A stretch of DNA of 64,000 nucleotides from Cedecea sp000277545 (GTDB taxonomy: Bacteria; Pseudomonadota; Gammaproteobacteria; Enterobacterales; Enterobacteriaceae), in NCBI GenBank assembly GCA_050847315.1, contig CP193791.1; one strand, written 5' to 3'. The translations under genes were made by a program, and so were the position numbers. The notes below the pieces were generated by a model. The model was not told the DNA's origin. It was given only the letters and a program-made list of their open reading frames with translations, and ran no database searches. Shown piece after piece: positions 53,498 to 62,742 of the stretch. The stretch's first letter is position 1; every line of letters begins with the position of its first letter.

Positions 53498-54343
53498 TTA
53501 ACCACGTCTTGCACTCTGGATATCGCGCAGCCGCTGCTTTTCTGCCCGCGCCATAAACCACCATGCAATCAAGCCGATAACGCCCACAACGCCGAGAATA
53601 ATGGACGCCAGGGCGTTAATTTCCGGGTTAACCCCCATGCGCACGTTCGAGAACACCAGCATCGGCAGCGTGGTCGCACCCGGCCCGGACACGAAGCTGG
53701 CGATAACCAGGTCATCAAGCGAAAGCGTGAACGCCAGCAGCCAGCCGGAGATAATGGCAGGCGAGATCATCGGCACGGTGATCACAAAGAACACTTTCAG
53801 CGGCGTCGCCCCCAGATCCATTGCCGCTTCTTCAATGGAGCGGTCCAGTTCCCGCAGGCGTGAGCTAATGACAACCGCAACATAGGCGGTGCAGAACGTC
53901 ACATGCGCCAGCCAGATGGTAAGCATTCCCCTGTCGCTCGGCCAGCCAATCGCGTGCGCCAGCGCCACGAACAACAGCAGTAGCGAAAGCCCGGTGATCA
54001 CATCCGGCATCACCAGCGGTGCCGTTAGCATAAAGGCAAAGCCGGTTGAGCCACGAAAGCGACCAAAACGCACCATCACCACGGCAGCAATCGTCCCCAG
54101 GATAACGGCCATCGTGGCGGCCGCCGCAGCAATGGTCAGGCTCAGGCCAACGGCGTTCATCATCGCCGAATCCCGGAACAGCTCCCCGTACCAGCGCGTT
54201 GACCAGCCGGCCCACACCGTCACCAGCTTAGAGCTGTTAAACGAGTAGATAACCAGCATCAGCATGGGCGCATACAGGAAGGTAAAGCCAATCACCAGAA
54301 TCAAAATACGCCACGGAGAGCGCACAACCGGTAAGTTGTTCAT
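53498..54343 (-). CDS. potI: Putrescine ABC transporter permease PotI
   Basis: Inner-membrane permease of the PotFGHI putrescine importer with about six helices. The ATPase-coupling EAA motif EEAAMDLGATPLKVFFVITVPM is near residue 172. The ATG at 54343 overlaps the potH stop (ATGA) and gives 281 residues, the E. coli length; a longer upstream frame runs into potH. It is the last gene of the potFGHI operon. Confidence 0.97.
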   Translation of the reverse strand: MNNLPVVRSPWRILILVIGFTFLYAPMLMLVIYSFNSSKLVTVWAGWSTRWYGELFRDSAMMNAVGLSLTIAAAAATMAVILGTIAAVVMVRFGRFRGSTGFAFMLTAPLVMPDVITGLSLLLLFVALAHAIGWPSDRGMLTIWLAHVTFCTAYVAVVISSRLRELDRSIEEAAMDLGATPLKVFFVITVPMISPAIISGWLLAFTLSLDDLVIASFVSGPGATTLPMLVFSNVRMGVNPEINALASIILGVVGVIGLIAWWFMARAEKQRLRDIQSARRG

Positions 54344-55302
54344 GCGTGGTCCTCCCCCGCTTTGTTCTGGTATTTGTGGAACCACATGATCGGCACGATC
54401 AGCAGCAGAAGCATGATAATCGCCACGGCTGAGGCCACAGGCCAGTCGCGGTTATTAAAGAATTCCTGCCACAGGACGCGGCCAATCATGATGCTGTCCG
54501 GCCCGCCGAGCAGTTCCGGGATAACAAACTCCCCTACCGCCGGAATAAACACCAGCATCGAACCGGCAATAATCCCGCCTTTGGTCAACGGCACAATCAC
54601 GCTGAAGAACGTTTTCAGCGGCCGCGCGCCGAGATCTAACGAAGCCTCCACCAGCGAATAATCTATGCGCGTTAGCGCGGTATAAATCGGCAGCACCATG
54701 AAAGGCAGGTAGGCATAAACTACCCCGATGTAGACTGCAAGGTTGGTGTGCAGGATCGTCAGCGGCTGGTCGATAACCCCGAGCCAAAGCAGCACGTTAT
54801 TCAATATGCCGTTGTTTTTCAGGATGCCCATCCACGCATACACGCGGATCAGGAACGAGGTCCATGAAGGCAGGATCACCAGCAACAGCAGGATGTTTCG
54901 CGTTGAGGGTTTACTGTGTGCCACCGCCCACGCGAGCGGATAGCCCAGCGCCAGGCAGCACAGCGTTGACACCGCCGCGACCTGCAAAGATTGCAGATAA
55001 GCCTCGAAGTAGAGCGGATCGTCCGTCAGCTGGAAGTAGTTCGCCAGATTCAGGGTGATCGACAGCTGGCCATCGGCCCATCTCACCAGATCGCTGTAAG
55101 GCGGGATCGCCCGGGCTATTTCCGAAAAACTGATCTTAAAGACGATCAGGAACGGCAGCATAAACAGCAGGATCAGCCACAAATAGGGCAGCGCGATCGC
55201 CAGCTTGCGCCCGTGCGCCATCTGCAAACGGGCAAGCAAACGCTTCACGCCCGAGGGCTGAGGAACCGCCGTCTCTGCCGGGCCTTCAGAAAGTGTTGTC
55301 AT
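54340..55302 (-). CDS. potH: Putrescine ABC transporter permease PotH
   Basis: Inner-membrane permease paired with PotI. Six helices are visible after a soluble N-terminus of about 30 residues that diverges from E. coli. The coupling loop is VEASLDLGARPLKTFFSVIVPLTKGG near residue 220. It has 320 residues against 317 in E. coli. It starts 9 bases after potG and overlaps potI by four bases. Confidence 0.96.
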   Translation of the reverse strand: MTTLSEGPAETAVPQPSGVKRLLARLQMAHGRKLAIALPYLWLILLFMLPFLIVFKISFSEIARAIPPYSDLVRWADGQLSITLNLANYFQLTDDPLYFEAYLQSLQVAAVSTLCCLALGYPLAWAVAHSKPSTRNILLLLVILPSWTSFLIRVYAWMGILKNNGILNNVLLWLGVIDQPLTILHTNLAVYIGVVYAYLPFMVLPIYTALTRIDYSLVEASLDLGARPLKTFFSVIVPLTKGGIIAGSMLVFIPAVGEFVIPELLGGPDSIMIGRVLWQEFFNNRDWPVASAVAIIMLLLLIVPIMWFHKYQNKAGEDHA

Positions 55303-55311
55303 CTTGCCCCC

Positions 55312-56445
55312 TTAAACCGTCAGAACCACGCAGCTGTCGGCATCCCAGCACAGGCGAACTTCATCCCCCCAGGTAGGCGCTCCTTTACGGTAGCGGTGCT
55401 CATTTTGCAGCTGGGCGCTGATCATCTGCCCGCTTTTCAGCCGAACGTGGTAGATGGAGAGATCGCCGAGGTAGGCGATATGCACCACTTCTCCTACGGC
55501 AAAGTTATAGCCATCGGCGGGCGGCTCCTCGCAAAGCGTCACCTTTTCCGGGCGCAACGCAACGAAGACCGGTACGCCGTCCACCACGGAAGCATCAGGA
55601 TCCACCTTCAGCGGATGCACAAGTCCGGGGCTGTCTATCACCAGCCCGTCGTCCTGACGCTCTTTCAGCAGCCCTTCGAAGACGTTTACCGACCCGATAA
55701 ACTCCGCGCTATAGCGGGTGGTTGGGTGCTCATAAATCTCTTCCGGCTCGCCAATTTGCACGAACTTGCCGCGATTCATTATGGCTATTCGCCCGGCCAT
55801 GGTCATCGCTTCTTCCTGATCGTGGGTCACCATCACGCAGGTCACGCCGACGCGTTCAAGGATGTCCACTACTTCCAGCTGCATCCGGTCACGGAGCTTT
55901 TTATCCAGCGCCCCCATCGGCTCGTCGAGCAGCAATAATTTGGGACGCTTGGCCAGGCTTCGGGCTAACGCCACGCGCTGACGCTGGCCGCCGGACAGCT
56001 GGTGAGGCTTGCGCCTGGCGAACTCCTGCATGTGTACCAGGGTCAGCATTTCTGCCACCCGGCTGGTAATTTCCGCCTTCGGCAGTTTGTCCTGCTTCAG
56101 GCCAAAGGCGATGTTTTGCTCCACGGTCATGTGCGGGAACAGCGCGTAGGACTGGAACATCATATTGATTGGGCGCTGGTAAGGCGGCACATGCGACAAA
56201 TCGACGCCATCAAGCATGATTTGCCCGGCACTTGGCTGTTCAAACCCCGCCAGCATGCGCAGCAGCGTGGATTTGCCGCAGCCCGAGGCGCCCAGCAAAG
56301 CAAAAATTTCGCCTTTGTAGATGGTCAGACTGACGTCATCCACGGCATGTTGGCCATCAAAAGATTTAGTGAGGTTACGAATTTCCAGCAGCGGCGTCAG
56401 CGCTTTGGGTGTTTTGGACTGCGGGCGAGGGATTGCGTCGTTCAA
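55312..56445 (-). CDS. potG: Putrescine ABC transporter ATP-binding protein PotG
   Basis: Cytosolic ATPase of the putrescine importer. Walker A GASGCGKST is near residue 53, signature LSGGQRQRVALARSL near 152 and Walker B LLLDEPMGALD near 171. A C-terminal TOBE-type regulatory domain spans about 300-377. The start is most likely TTG at 56445 (read as MNDAIPRPQ), giving 377 residues as in E. coli; GGAG lies 11 bases upstream. The frame extends further upstream to an ATG, but that stretch looks non-coding. Confidence 0.95.
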   Translation of the reverse strand: MNDAIPRPQSKTPKALTPLLEIRNLTKSFDGQHAVDDVSLTIYKGEIFALLGASGCGKSTLLRMLAGFEQPSAGQIMLDGVDLSHVPPYQRPINMMFQSYALFPHMTVEQNIAFGLKQDKLPKAEITSRVAEMLTLVHMQEFARRKPHQLSGGQRQRVALARSLAKRPKLLLLDEPMGALDKKLRDRMQLEVVDILERVGVTCVMVTHDQEEAMTMAGRIAIMNRGKFVQIGEPEEIYEHPTTRYSAEFIGSVNVFEGLLKERQDDGLVIDSPGLVHPLKVDPDASVVDGVPVFVALRPEKVTLCEEPPADGYNFAVGEVVHIAYLGDLSIYHVRLKSGQMISAQLQNEHRYRKGAPTWGDEVRLCWDADSCVVLTV

Positions 56446-56586
56446 TTCTGTTGCTCTCCGGCAAAAGCAAAAAGAAGATACGGCCCGGTTGCCGTACTTT
56501 TCGCCATTCTGGAAACAAGGGCTTCCGTTCAGGCTGGGGCGATTGCACAACTCTGGTGCAACCGCCCGGTGCAGGGTGTCACAGGA

Positions 56587-57699
56587 CTATTTGCCTGTTT
56601 TAACCTTAGTCCACGCGCGGGTGATAACCCGGTCAATCTTCGCTGGCATCACCGTTTGTGTGAACAACTTGGCACGAATATCCGCCGGCGGGTAAATTCC
56701 CGGATTGCTGCGGACCTCTTCGCTCAGTAACGGTGTAGCTTCTTTGTTGGCGTTAGCGTAGTAAATATGATTACTGATGTTGGCGATAACGTCCGGCTTC
56801 ATCAGGTAGTTCAGGAACTGGTACGCTTCGTCTTTATTCTTCGCATCTACCGGCAGGGCAAACATATCGAAGTAGACCATCGCGCCTTCCTTAGGAATGG
56901 AATAAGCAACATTCACGCCATTTTTAGCTTCTTTGGCGCGGTTTGCCGCCTGCAGAATATCCCCGGACCAGCCAATCGCCACGCAGATGTCACCGTTGGC
57001 AAGGTCGTTGATGTACTGCGACGAATGGAAGTAACGAATATTTGGCCGCAGCTTCATCAGCAGATCGTTAGCCGCCCCGGTGTAGTCCGCGGCGTTGGTG
57101 CTGTTCGGATCTTTGCCCAGGTAGTGCAACACGGTCGCGTAAATTTCACTTGGCGCGTCCAGGAACGACACGCCACAGCTTTTCAGTTTTTCAAGGTTTT
57201 CCGGCTTGAAGATCAGATCCCAGCTGTCCACCGGTGCGTCTTTCCCCAGCACGGCTTTCACTTTATCGACGTTGTAGCCGATGCCGGTCGTCACCATCAT
57301 GTACGGAATGCCGTATTTGTTGTCGTGGTCGTTTTGCGCCACCAGCTTGAGCATTTCCGGGTCGAGGTTTTTATAGTTCAGCAGTTTGCTTTTATCCAGC
57401 GGCTCGAAGATGCCGGCCTGCGCCTGGCGCTCAAGGAACTGCGAAGACGGCACCACCAGGTCATAGCCCGTGCTGCCCGCCATCAGCTTCCCTTCCAGCA
57501 CTTCGTTGGAATCAAACACGTCGTAGACCACTTTGATGCCGGTCTCTTTCGTGAAGTTTGCCAGGGTATCCGGGGCTATATAGTCAGACCAGTTATAAAC
57601 GTGCAGCGTCTTTTGTTCGGCGGCAGAGCTGGCGGCAGAAGCCACCATCAGCGCGCCAGCAACCATCCCCAACAACCCTTTTTTACGTAGGTAGAGCAT
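56587..57699 (-). CDS. potF: Putrescine-binding periplasmic protein PotF
   Basis: Periplasmic receptor of PotFGHI. A signal peptide (about residues 1-26, ending SSAAEQ) precedes the mature protein. The conserved NWSDYIAPDT (Trp37, Ser38, Asp39), Glu185, Trp244, Asp247 and Asp278 of the polyamine pocket are kept. Relative to E. coli PotF it aligns without gaps (370 residues) but has Gln87, Met135, Tyr276 and Gln348 in place of Ser, Trp, Phe and Leu. The ATG at 57699 has AAGGAA upstream. ArgR boxes lie about 85-120 bases upstream. Confidence 0.95.
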   Translation of the reverse strand: MLYLRKKGLLGMVAGALMVASAASSAAEQKTLHVYNWSDYIAPDTLANFTKETGIKVVYDVFDSNEVLEGKLMAGSTGYDLVVPSSQFLERQAQAGIFEPLDKSKLLNYKNLDPEMLKLVAQNDHDNKYGIPYMMVTTGIGYNVDKVKAVLGKDAPVDSWDLIFKPENLEKLKSCGVSFLDAPSEIYATVLHYLGKDPNSTNAADYTGAANDLLMKLRPNIRYFHSSQYINDLANGDICVAIGWSGDILQAANRAKEAKNGVNVAYSIPKEGAMVYFDMFALPVDAKNKDEAYQFLNYLMKPDVIANISNHIYYANANKEATPLLSEEVRSNPGIYPPADIRAKLFTQTVMPAKIDRVITRAWTKVKTGK

Positions 57700-57782
57700 A
57701 ATTTCATTCCTTCTGAATAAAGGCCAAACCAGGCTCGAATGAGCCGAATTTACGCAATGTGGCTTATCCGCATTGACCGCAC

Positions 57783-57821
57783 GCTTTTTTAGCATGCAAA
57801 ATTCATGCATCTCTATTCATT
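57783..57821 (-). promoter_or_regulatory. Tandem ArgR-type boxes upstream of potF
   Basis: On the minus strand core 1 TGAATAGAGATGCA (57819-57806) is a perfect TGNATNNNNATNCA. Core 2 TGCATGCTAAAAAA (57798-57785) keeps the left half. The cores are exactly 21 bp apart, as at artP and artJ. Confidence 0.6.
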
Positions 57822-58039
57822 CTGCTGAAAAAGAATTTGGGTAATCTTCACGCAGACGTTGCTCGTTTTTACGGCCAAGCAAGAATAACTGTAGCCAGGG
57901 TTGGCGACTATAGCCCGGATGAAAAAACGCCTTTTATCAACTTTTTAGACATCTTTCGTCTATTCAGGCGGCAAAAACGCGCCTTATGGCAGGGATTTGT
58001 CTGGCTGTGACGGCTTTATGACAGAATAAAAACATGCAG

Positions 58040-58068
58040 AACGCAGCGGCGCTGGTGGCCGCTGCGTT
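58040..58068. terminator. GC-rich hairpin after ybjN
   Basis: A perfect 11-bp stem (AACGCAGCGGC with GCCGCTGCGTT, 7-base loop). The T run on the minus strand comes before the hairpin rather than after it, so classical termination of ybjN is doubtful. Confidence 0.45.
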
Positions 58069-58082
58069 AAAAAAAGAAAGGA

Positions 58083-58562
58083 TCAGTGCAGAGAGTGGGT
58101 GTGAATAATTGTGCCGTCGCGCTCTTCTTCTTCGGCCACAAAAAGCAGCTGATTAGCGCAAGCCTCGAGGATCACCATCGAAACCTGCTCTTCGCTCTGC
58201 TGAACAAAGGCGGCAAACTGCTCGCGGGTAATGCCCACGGAGGCAGACAACGACTGACACACCACCAGCTTGGGCAGGTTATCATCCTGGATGTCGAGAA
58301 ACGCTTTCACCGTCAGCGAGCTGGCGTTGATCGAGGAGAGATCGGACGCCAACGGCAGCAGCGCCGACGGCTTAACTTCTGCCAATGCGGAAAACAGAAT
58401 AATGTTGTCCACGAGATCGATTTTCGCGTCGTATACGCCATCGAAGTTCTGCATATGGGGCAAATGCAATGCCTGGCAGGTATCGCACTCGAAAAAGGTT
58501 ACGCCAGTTTCATCCAGCCAGCGGCGTAAAGTGTCCAGAGTCGGGACCACGAGTGAATCCAT
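58083..58562 (-). CDS. ybjN: YbjN domain protein
   Basis: Soluble YbjN-family protein of 159 residues (158 in E. coli), resembling type III secretion chaperone folds. In E. coli it affects motility, stress responses and exopolysaccharide, but its mechanism is not known. Conserved segments are DSLVVPTLDTLRRWLDETGV at the N-terminus and SVGITREQFAAFVQQSEEQ near residue 108. It lies between rimK and potF, as in K-12. Confidence 0.94.
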   Translation of the reverse strand: MDSLVVPTLDTLRRWLDETGVTFFECDTCQALHLPHMQNFDGVYDAKIDLVDNIILFSALAEVKPSALLPLASDLSSINASSLTVKAFLDIQDDNLPKLVVCQSLSASVGITREQFAAFVQQSEEQVSMVILEACANQLLFVAEEEERDGTIIHTHSLH

Positions 58563-58654
58563 AAACGCAAAAACCTCATTACCTGTTCAAAAATTAACGT
58601 GCCATCTTACGCAAAAATGACACGTCATACTATGCATTAGCGCCGATTTGGTAA

Positions 58655-59557
58655 TTATCCCCCGGTTTTAAGACAGTACCCAGGGCGGGCCTGCCGCTCT
58701 ATCCATTTGATCATCAGCCCGGCGATATCGACCCCGCTCGTGTTTTCTATGCCTTCCAGCCCCGGCGAGGCGTTCACTTCCATCACCAGCGGCCCGCGTT
58801 CGGCGCGTAAAATGTCCACCCCGGCAATATCCAGTCCCAGCGTGCTGGCCGCTTTTAGCGCCACTTCTCGCTCAAGATCGGTAATTGTGACCTGATGCGC
58901 GACGCCGCCACGGTGCAGGTTTGAGCGGAAATCGCCGGGCTTGGCCTGCCGTTCAATGGCGGCCACAACCTCATCCCCCACCACCAGACAGCGAATATCT
59001 CTGCCCTTCGCTTCTTTGATGTATTCCTGCACCAGAATATGGGCGTTAAGACCGCGAAACGCATCAATCACGCTTTCCGCCGCCTGCCGCGTTTCAGCCA
59101 GCACCACGCCAATTCCTTGCGTACCTTCAACGAGCTTCACCACCAGCGGCGCGCCACCCACCATATCAATAAGATCGCTGGTGTCGTCCGGCGAGTGGGC
59201 AAACCCCGTCACCGGCAAATCAATCCCCTGCTTCGCCAGCAATTGCAGCGAACGCAGCTTATCCCGCGCGCGGGTGATCGCCACCGACTCATTCAGCGGG
59301 TAGCTTCCCAGCATTTCGAACTGGCGCAGCACCGCCGTGCCGTAAAAGGTGATAGCCGAGCCAATACGCGGGATAACCGCGTCATAATGCGGCAGTTGAC
59401 GCCCCTTGTAATGCACGGAAGGCGCGGCCGGATTAATGTTCATATAGCAAGAAAGAGGATCAATGATCTCCACCTGATGACCACGACGCGTTGCCGCCTC
59501 GCGCAGGCGCTTGCATGAGTAGAGCGTTCCATCCCGGGATAAAATAGCGATTTTCAA
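58655..59557 (-). CDS. rimK: Ribosomal protein S6--L-glutamate ligase RimK
   Basis: ATP-grasp ligase that adds glutamate residues to the C-terminus of ribosomal protein S6. ATP-grasp elements include PLVVKLVEGTQGIGVVLAET near residue 137, VQEYIKEAKGRDIRCLVVGD near 176 and the Mg-binding segment PLVMEVNASPGLEGIE near 254. It has 300 residues, as in E. coli. In K-12 it directly follows nfsA; here xapABR separates the two. ybjN follows 92 bases downstream. Confidence 0.97.
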   Translation of the reverse strand: MKIAILSRDGTLYSCKRLREAATRRGHQVEIIDPLSCYMNINPAAPSVHYKGRQLPHYDAVIPRIGSAITFYGTAVLRQFEMLGSYPLNESVAITRARDKLRSLQLLAKQGIDLPVTGFAHSPDDTSDLIDMVGGAPLVVKLVEGTQGIGVVLAETRQAAESVIDAFRGLNAHILVQEYIKEAKGRDIRCLVVGDEVVAAIERQAKPGDFRSNLHRGGVAHQVTITDLEREVALKAASTLGLDIAGVDILRAERGPLVMEVNASPGLEGIENTSGVDIAGLMIKWIERQARPGYCLKTGG

Positions 59558-59632
59558 CCTGCACCTCTGAGCAACCAGACCAAAATTAACCGCCCGCTAA
59601 TCATACCACTGCCTTCACCTTTCAACGACGGA

Positions 59633-60538
59633 CTAATCGGTGGGAGACATCTTAAGTGCCTCAATTAATTGCTTTGTGGTCGAGGTGAGATGGACCGGAT
59701 CAAAAACGGCATACAGGTCGGCGGGTATCGGCCTCGCCGGGGGGCGAAACACCACGCCAGGCCAGTTCATCTGTGCGTAGCTGTCGGCGATGATGGTTAG
59801 CCCGAAACCAATGCTCACCAGCGCCAGGACGGTTTGCGGCTCCACCGCCTCACGGACAACCCTCGGGGTAAAACCAGCTTCACGGCAAACACGTTGCAGG
59901 AAAGTCCAGTCAGAGTGAATGGCGGTCATCGTCACGAACGCCTCATGCCGCAGTTGGGTAATGTCCACCGTTTGCTGCCGGGCTAGCGGGTGCTGCTCCG
60001 GCAGCGCGACCATAAATGTCGCCTCATGCAGCTTTTCGCTCTTAAGGCCACCGGGCGGGCTGGTTTCCATCCGCCAGATCCCGGCATCAATCTCGTGACG
60101 TTCAAGCAAAGCAAGCTGATCCCCCGGGGACTTTTCGCGGAAGGTCACATCAATGGCGGGATAGTGCGCAATAAACCGCTGTAGCCCAAGCCGCAGCCCA
60201 CCCCAAATGGCGGTGCCAACAATCCCTAGCTGAATTCGACCGCCTTCACCACGGCCAATCTGCTCAACCCTGGCCAGCGCAAGGCTTGCGTTGTTCAGCA
60301 GCTGTTTTGTCTCTTCCAGCAGGACTTCGCCTGCGTGAGTCAGCGCCACGTGCCGGGAATGGCGGATAAACAGTACCGTCCCCAGCTGAGCTTCCAGTTC
60401 TTTGATATGAAAGCTCAGGGGAGGCTGCGACATGTTCAGCCGCGCGGCGGCCCGGCCAAAGTGCAGTTCCTCGGCTACGGCCTGAAAATAGCGCAGCAGC
60501 TTAAGATCGGTGCGATAGATACGCTGAGATGTATTCAT
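59633..60538 (-). CDS. xapR: LysR-family regulator XapR
   Basis: LysR-type activator of xanthosine catabolism. The helix-turn-helix region LLRYFQAVAEELHFGRAAARLNMSQPPLSFHIKELE is near the N-terminus, and an effector-binding domain follows. It matches E. coli XapR closely from RIYRTDLKLLRYF to YAQMNWPGVVFRP. MNTSQRIYRTDL at 60538 gives 301 residues (294 in E. coli). It follows xapB on the same strand, keeping the xapA-xapB-xapR order. Confidence 0.93.
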   Translation of the reverse strand: MNTSQRIYRTDLKLLRYFQAVAEELHFGRAAARLNMSQPPLSFHIKELEAQLGTVLFIRHSRHVALTHAGEVLLEETKQLLNNASLALARVEQIGRGEGGRIQLGIVGTAIWGGLRLGLQRFIAHYPAIDVTFREKSPGDQLALLERHEIDAGIWRMETSPPGGLKSEKLHEATFMVALPEQHPLARQQTVDITQLRHEAFVTMTAIHSDWTFLQRVCREAGFTPRVVREAVEPQTVLALVSIGFGLTIIADSYAQMNWPGVVFRPPARPIPADLYAVFDPVHLTSTTKQLIEALKMSPTD

Positions 60539-60603
60539 GAGGCTCCCTGAGTGGCAAGCCTCATAAATTACCATCGCTTACGCTTGCTGTAAGGCCAGGA
60601 GCC

Positions 60604-61860
60604 TTAATGTGCGAGCGATGCCGAAGAATCACTCTGCTGACGGTGGTGATAGTGGAAGCTAAAGTGGAAGACGACGGCAAGCACCAGCGCATAGCCAGCA
60701 AAAACCAGCCAGATAGTCGGCCAGTCTTTGGCGCCATCGGTGGTAAAATAATCCACCACATAACCGCTGACAATCGCCCCGAAATACGCCCCAACCCCGT
60801 TCACCATCGTCATAAACAGCCCTTGAGCGCTGGCGCGAATACGTGACTCCACCTCTTGCTCAACAAACACGGAGCCGGAGATATTAAAGAAATCAAAGGC
60901 GCAGCCGTACACCACCATCGACAGCAACAGCAGCACAAAACCAAAGACAGAAGGATCGCCCCAGGCGAACAGCGCAAAGCGCAGCACCCAGGCGACCATG
61001 CTCATCAGCATGACCTGTTTAATGCCAAAACGCCGCAGGAAGAAAGGGATCGTCAAAATAAAGACCACTTCCGACATCTGCGAGACGGACAGCAAAATCG
61101 AGGGATACTGCACCACAAAGCTGCTGGCAAACTCAGGCTGACGGGCAAAATCATGCAGGAAAGGGTTACCGAAAGTATTGGTGATTTGCAGCACCGCCCC
61201 AAGCAGCATGGCGAACAGGAAAAAAACCGCCATTTGTGGCTTTTTGAACAGCACAAACGCGTCCAGCCCCAGGCGGCTCACCCAGCTGCGCGTGGCCTGG
61301 CTTTTTATCACCGGGATAGTCGGCAATGTGAGCGCATACAGCGCCAGCAGACCGGAAGCCCCTGCGGCAATATAGAGCTGCATGCTGCTCAGCTCTATGC
61401 GCATCAGGCTAACGGTCCACATCGCCGCAATAAAGCCCACGGTACCGAACACCCTCACAGGCGGGAAATGCGTCACCGTATCCAGTCCGTTTTTTTCCAG
61501 GCAGGCGTAAGACACCGTATTGGACAGCGCAATGGTCGGCATAAAGGCCAGGGCATTACCCAGCATTGCCCAAAACATCAACCCCGGCTGGTCGATGCTG
61601 GCCGCCCAGACCAGCATCCCCGCCCCCACCAGATGGCAGAGAGAGTACACCCGATTGGCCGGGAGCCATTTATCGGCCACAATGCCGATAAGACCCGGCA
61701 TCAGCAGCGCCGCAAGCCCTTTGGTACTGTAAACCATGCCAACATCTGCCCCCTTAAAGCCGAGCGTATTGATCATGTAAGATCCCAAAGTGACCAGCCA
61801 CGCCCCCCAGATGAAGTACTGTAAAAACAGCATGATTTTTAAGCGGAGTTTAATCGCCAT
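60604..61860 (-). CDS. xapB: Xanthosine permease XapB
   Basis: Inner-membrane nucleoside:H+ symporter-family transporter (about 12 helices), importing xanthosine and other nucleosides. It has 418 residues, the same as E. coli XapB. Shared blocks are FLQYFIWGAWLVTLGSYMIN at the N-terminus, FPPVRVFGTVGFIAAMW near 131 and GCAFDFFNISGSVFVEQEV near 319. NupG is the nearest alternative but is less similar in these blocks. It starts 28 bases after xapA. Confidence 0.93.
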   Translation of the reverse strand: MAIKLRLKIMLFLQYFIWGAWLVTLGSYMINTLGFKGADVGMVYSTKGLAALLMPGLIGIVADKWLPANRVYSLCHLVGAGMLVWAASIDQPGLMFWAMLGNALAFMPTIALSNTVSYACLEKNGLDTVTHFPPVRVFGTVGFIAAMWTVSLMRIELSSMQLYIAAGASGLLALYALTLPTIPVIKSQATRSWVSRLGLDAFVLFKKPQMAVFFLFAMLLGAVLQITNTFGNPFLHDFARQPEFASSFVVQYPSILLSVSQMSEVVFILTIPFFLRRFGIKQVMLMSMVAWVLRFALFAWGDPSVFGFVLLLLSMVVYGCAFDFFNISGSVFVEQEVESRIRASAQGLFMTMVNGVGAYFGAIVSGYVVDYFTTDGAKDWPTIWLVFAGYALVLAVVFHFSFHYHHRQQSDSSASLAH

Positions 61861-61888
61861 CTGTTTTCCCTGCTTTGGTCAGTGAGGA

Positions 61889-62722
61889 TCAGGCCAGTTT
61901 GCCGAGGAAACCGCAAATCAGGTTAATGAAGTTCTGCCGCGACAGCGCAGCCGCTTTCAGCGTCTGTTCATGGGAAAGCTGAATACTCCCCAGCCCTTCG
62001 GCAAGGTTGGTAATCGCCGAGACGGCAACCACCTTCAGGCCGCAATGGCGGGCGCTGATCACCTCCGGCACAACCGACATCCCCACCACGTGGCCGCCAA
62101 TGATTTGCATCATGCGAATTTCCGCTGCGGTTTCGAAGTTTGGCCCTGGATAAGAAACAAATACTCCCTCGTGCAGCGGGAACCCCTGCTCATGTGCAAC
62201 CTGTTGGAGTACAGCGCGATAGTCGGCATCATAGGCGTTTGCCAGCGAGAAAAAGCGCTCACCAAACCGCTCATCATTTGGCCCAACGGTCGGCGTGCCC
62301 GGCATCGTATTAATATGATCGCTGAGTGCCACCAGGCTTCCAGGTTCCACTTCCGGGCGCAGAGAACCGGCGGCGTTGGTAGAAAACAGAATTTCGCATC
62401 CCAGCAGCTTAAAAGTGCGAATTGCGCTGGTCATCACCGACATTCCACGCCCTTCATAAAAGTGCCCCCGCCCTTTCATACAGGCTACAGGCACGCCAGC
62501 CAGCGTGCCGACGACCAGTTCGCCCGCATGGCCGTGGACGGTGCTGACGGGGAACCCGGGCAGCTCTTCGTAGGAAAATGTTACAGGGGAGTCGATTTTT
62601 TCCGCCAGCTCCCCCAGCCCGGAGCCCAGAATGAAAGCGATGCGAGGTACCAGACCGTTAATGCGGGCGCGAATAATGTCGGCGGCGTAGAAAGGCGAAT
62701 TATCAAAAGCAGAGGTTGGCAT
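61889..62722 (-). CDS. xapA: Xanthosine phosphorylase (purine nucleoside phosphorylase II)
   Basis: Trimeric purine nucleoside phosphorylase that splits xanthosine, inosine and guanosine to base and ribose 1-phosphate. Phosphate-site segments LGSGLGELAE near residue 33 and VHGHAGELVVG near 64 are present. FSTNAAGSLRPEVEPGSLVALSDHIN is the PNP signature near 112. It has 277 residues, as in E. coli. It is the first gene of xapABR and is preceded by a striking inverted repeat. Confidence 0.95.
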   Translation of the reverse strand: MPTSAFDNSPFYAADIIRARINGLVPRIAFILGSGLGELAEKIDSPVTFSYEELPGFPVSTVHGHAGELVVGTLAGVPVACMKGRGHFYEGRGMSVMTSAIRTFKLLGCEILFSTNAAGSLRPEVEPGSLVALSDHINTMPGTPTVGPNDERFGERFFSLANAYDADYRAVLQQVAHEQGFPLHEGVFVSYPGPNFETAAEIRMMQIIGGHVVGMSVVPEVISARHCGLKVVAVSAITNLAEGLGSIQLSHEQTLKAAALSRQNFINLICGFLGKLA

Positions 62723-62742
62723 AGAAGGTTCCTTGTCAGATT

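Larger units (their letters stand above)
57700..58082. other. ybjN-potF intergenic region
   Basis: About 380 bases holding the potF promoter region, the tandem ArgR boxes and the hairpin after ybjN. I searched for a sigma-54 promoter (potFGHI is NtrC-linked in E. coli) and found no convincing GG/GC pair at the right spacing. Confidence 0.5.

Noticed and set aside
57700..58082. Possible sigma-54 promoter for potF
   Set aside because: TGGC and TTGC occur in the region, but the GG-to-GC spacing is wrong, so NtrC-type control cannot be supported from sequence.
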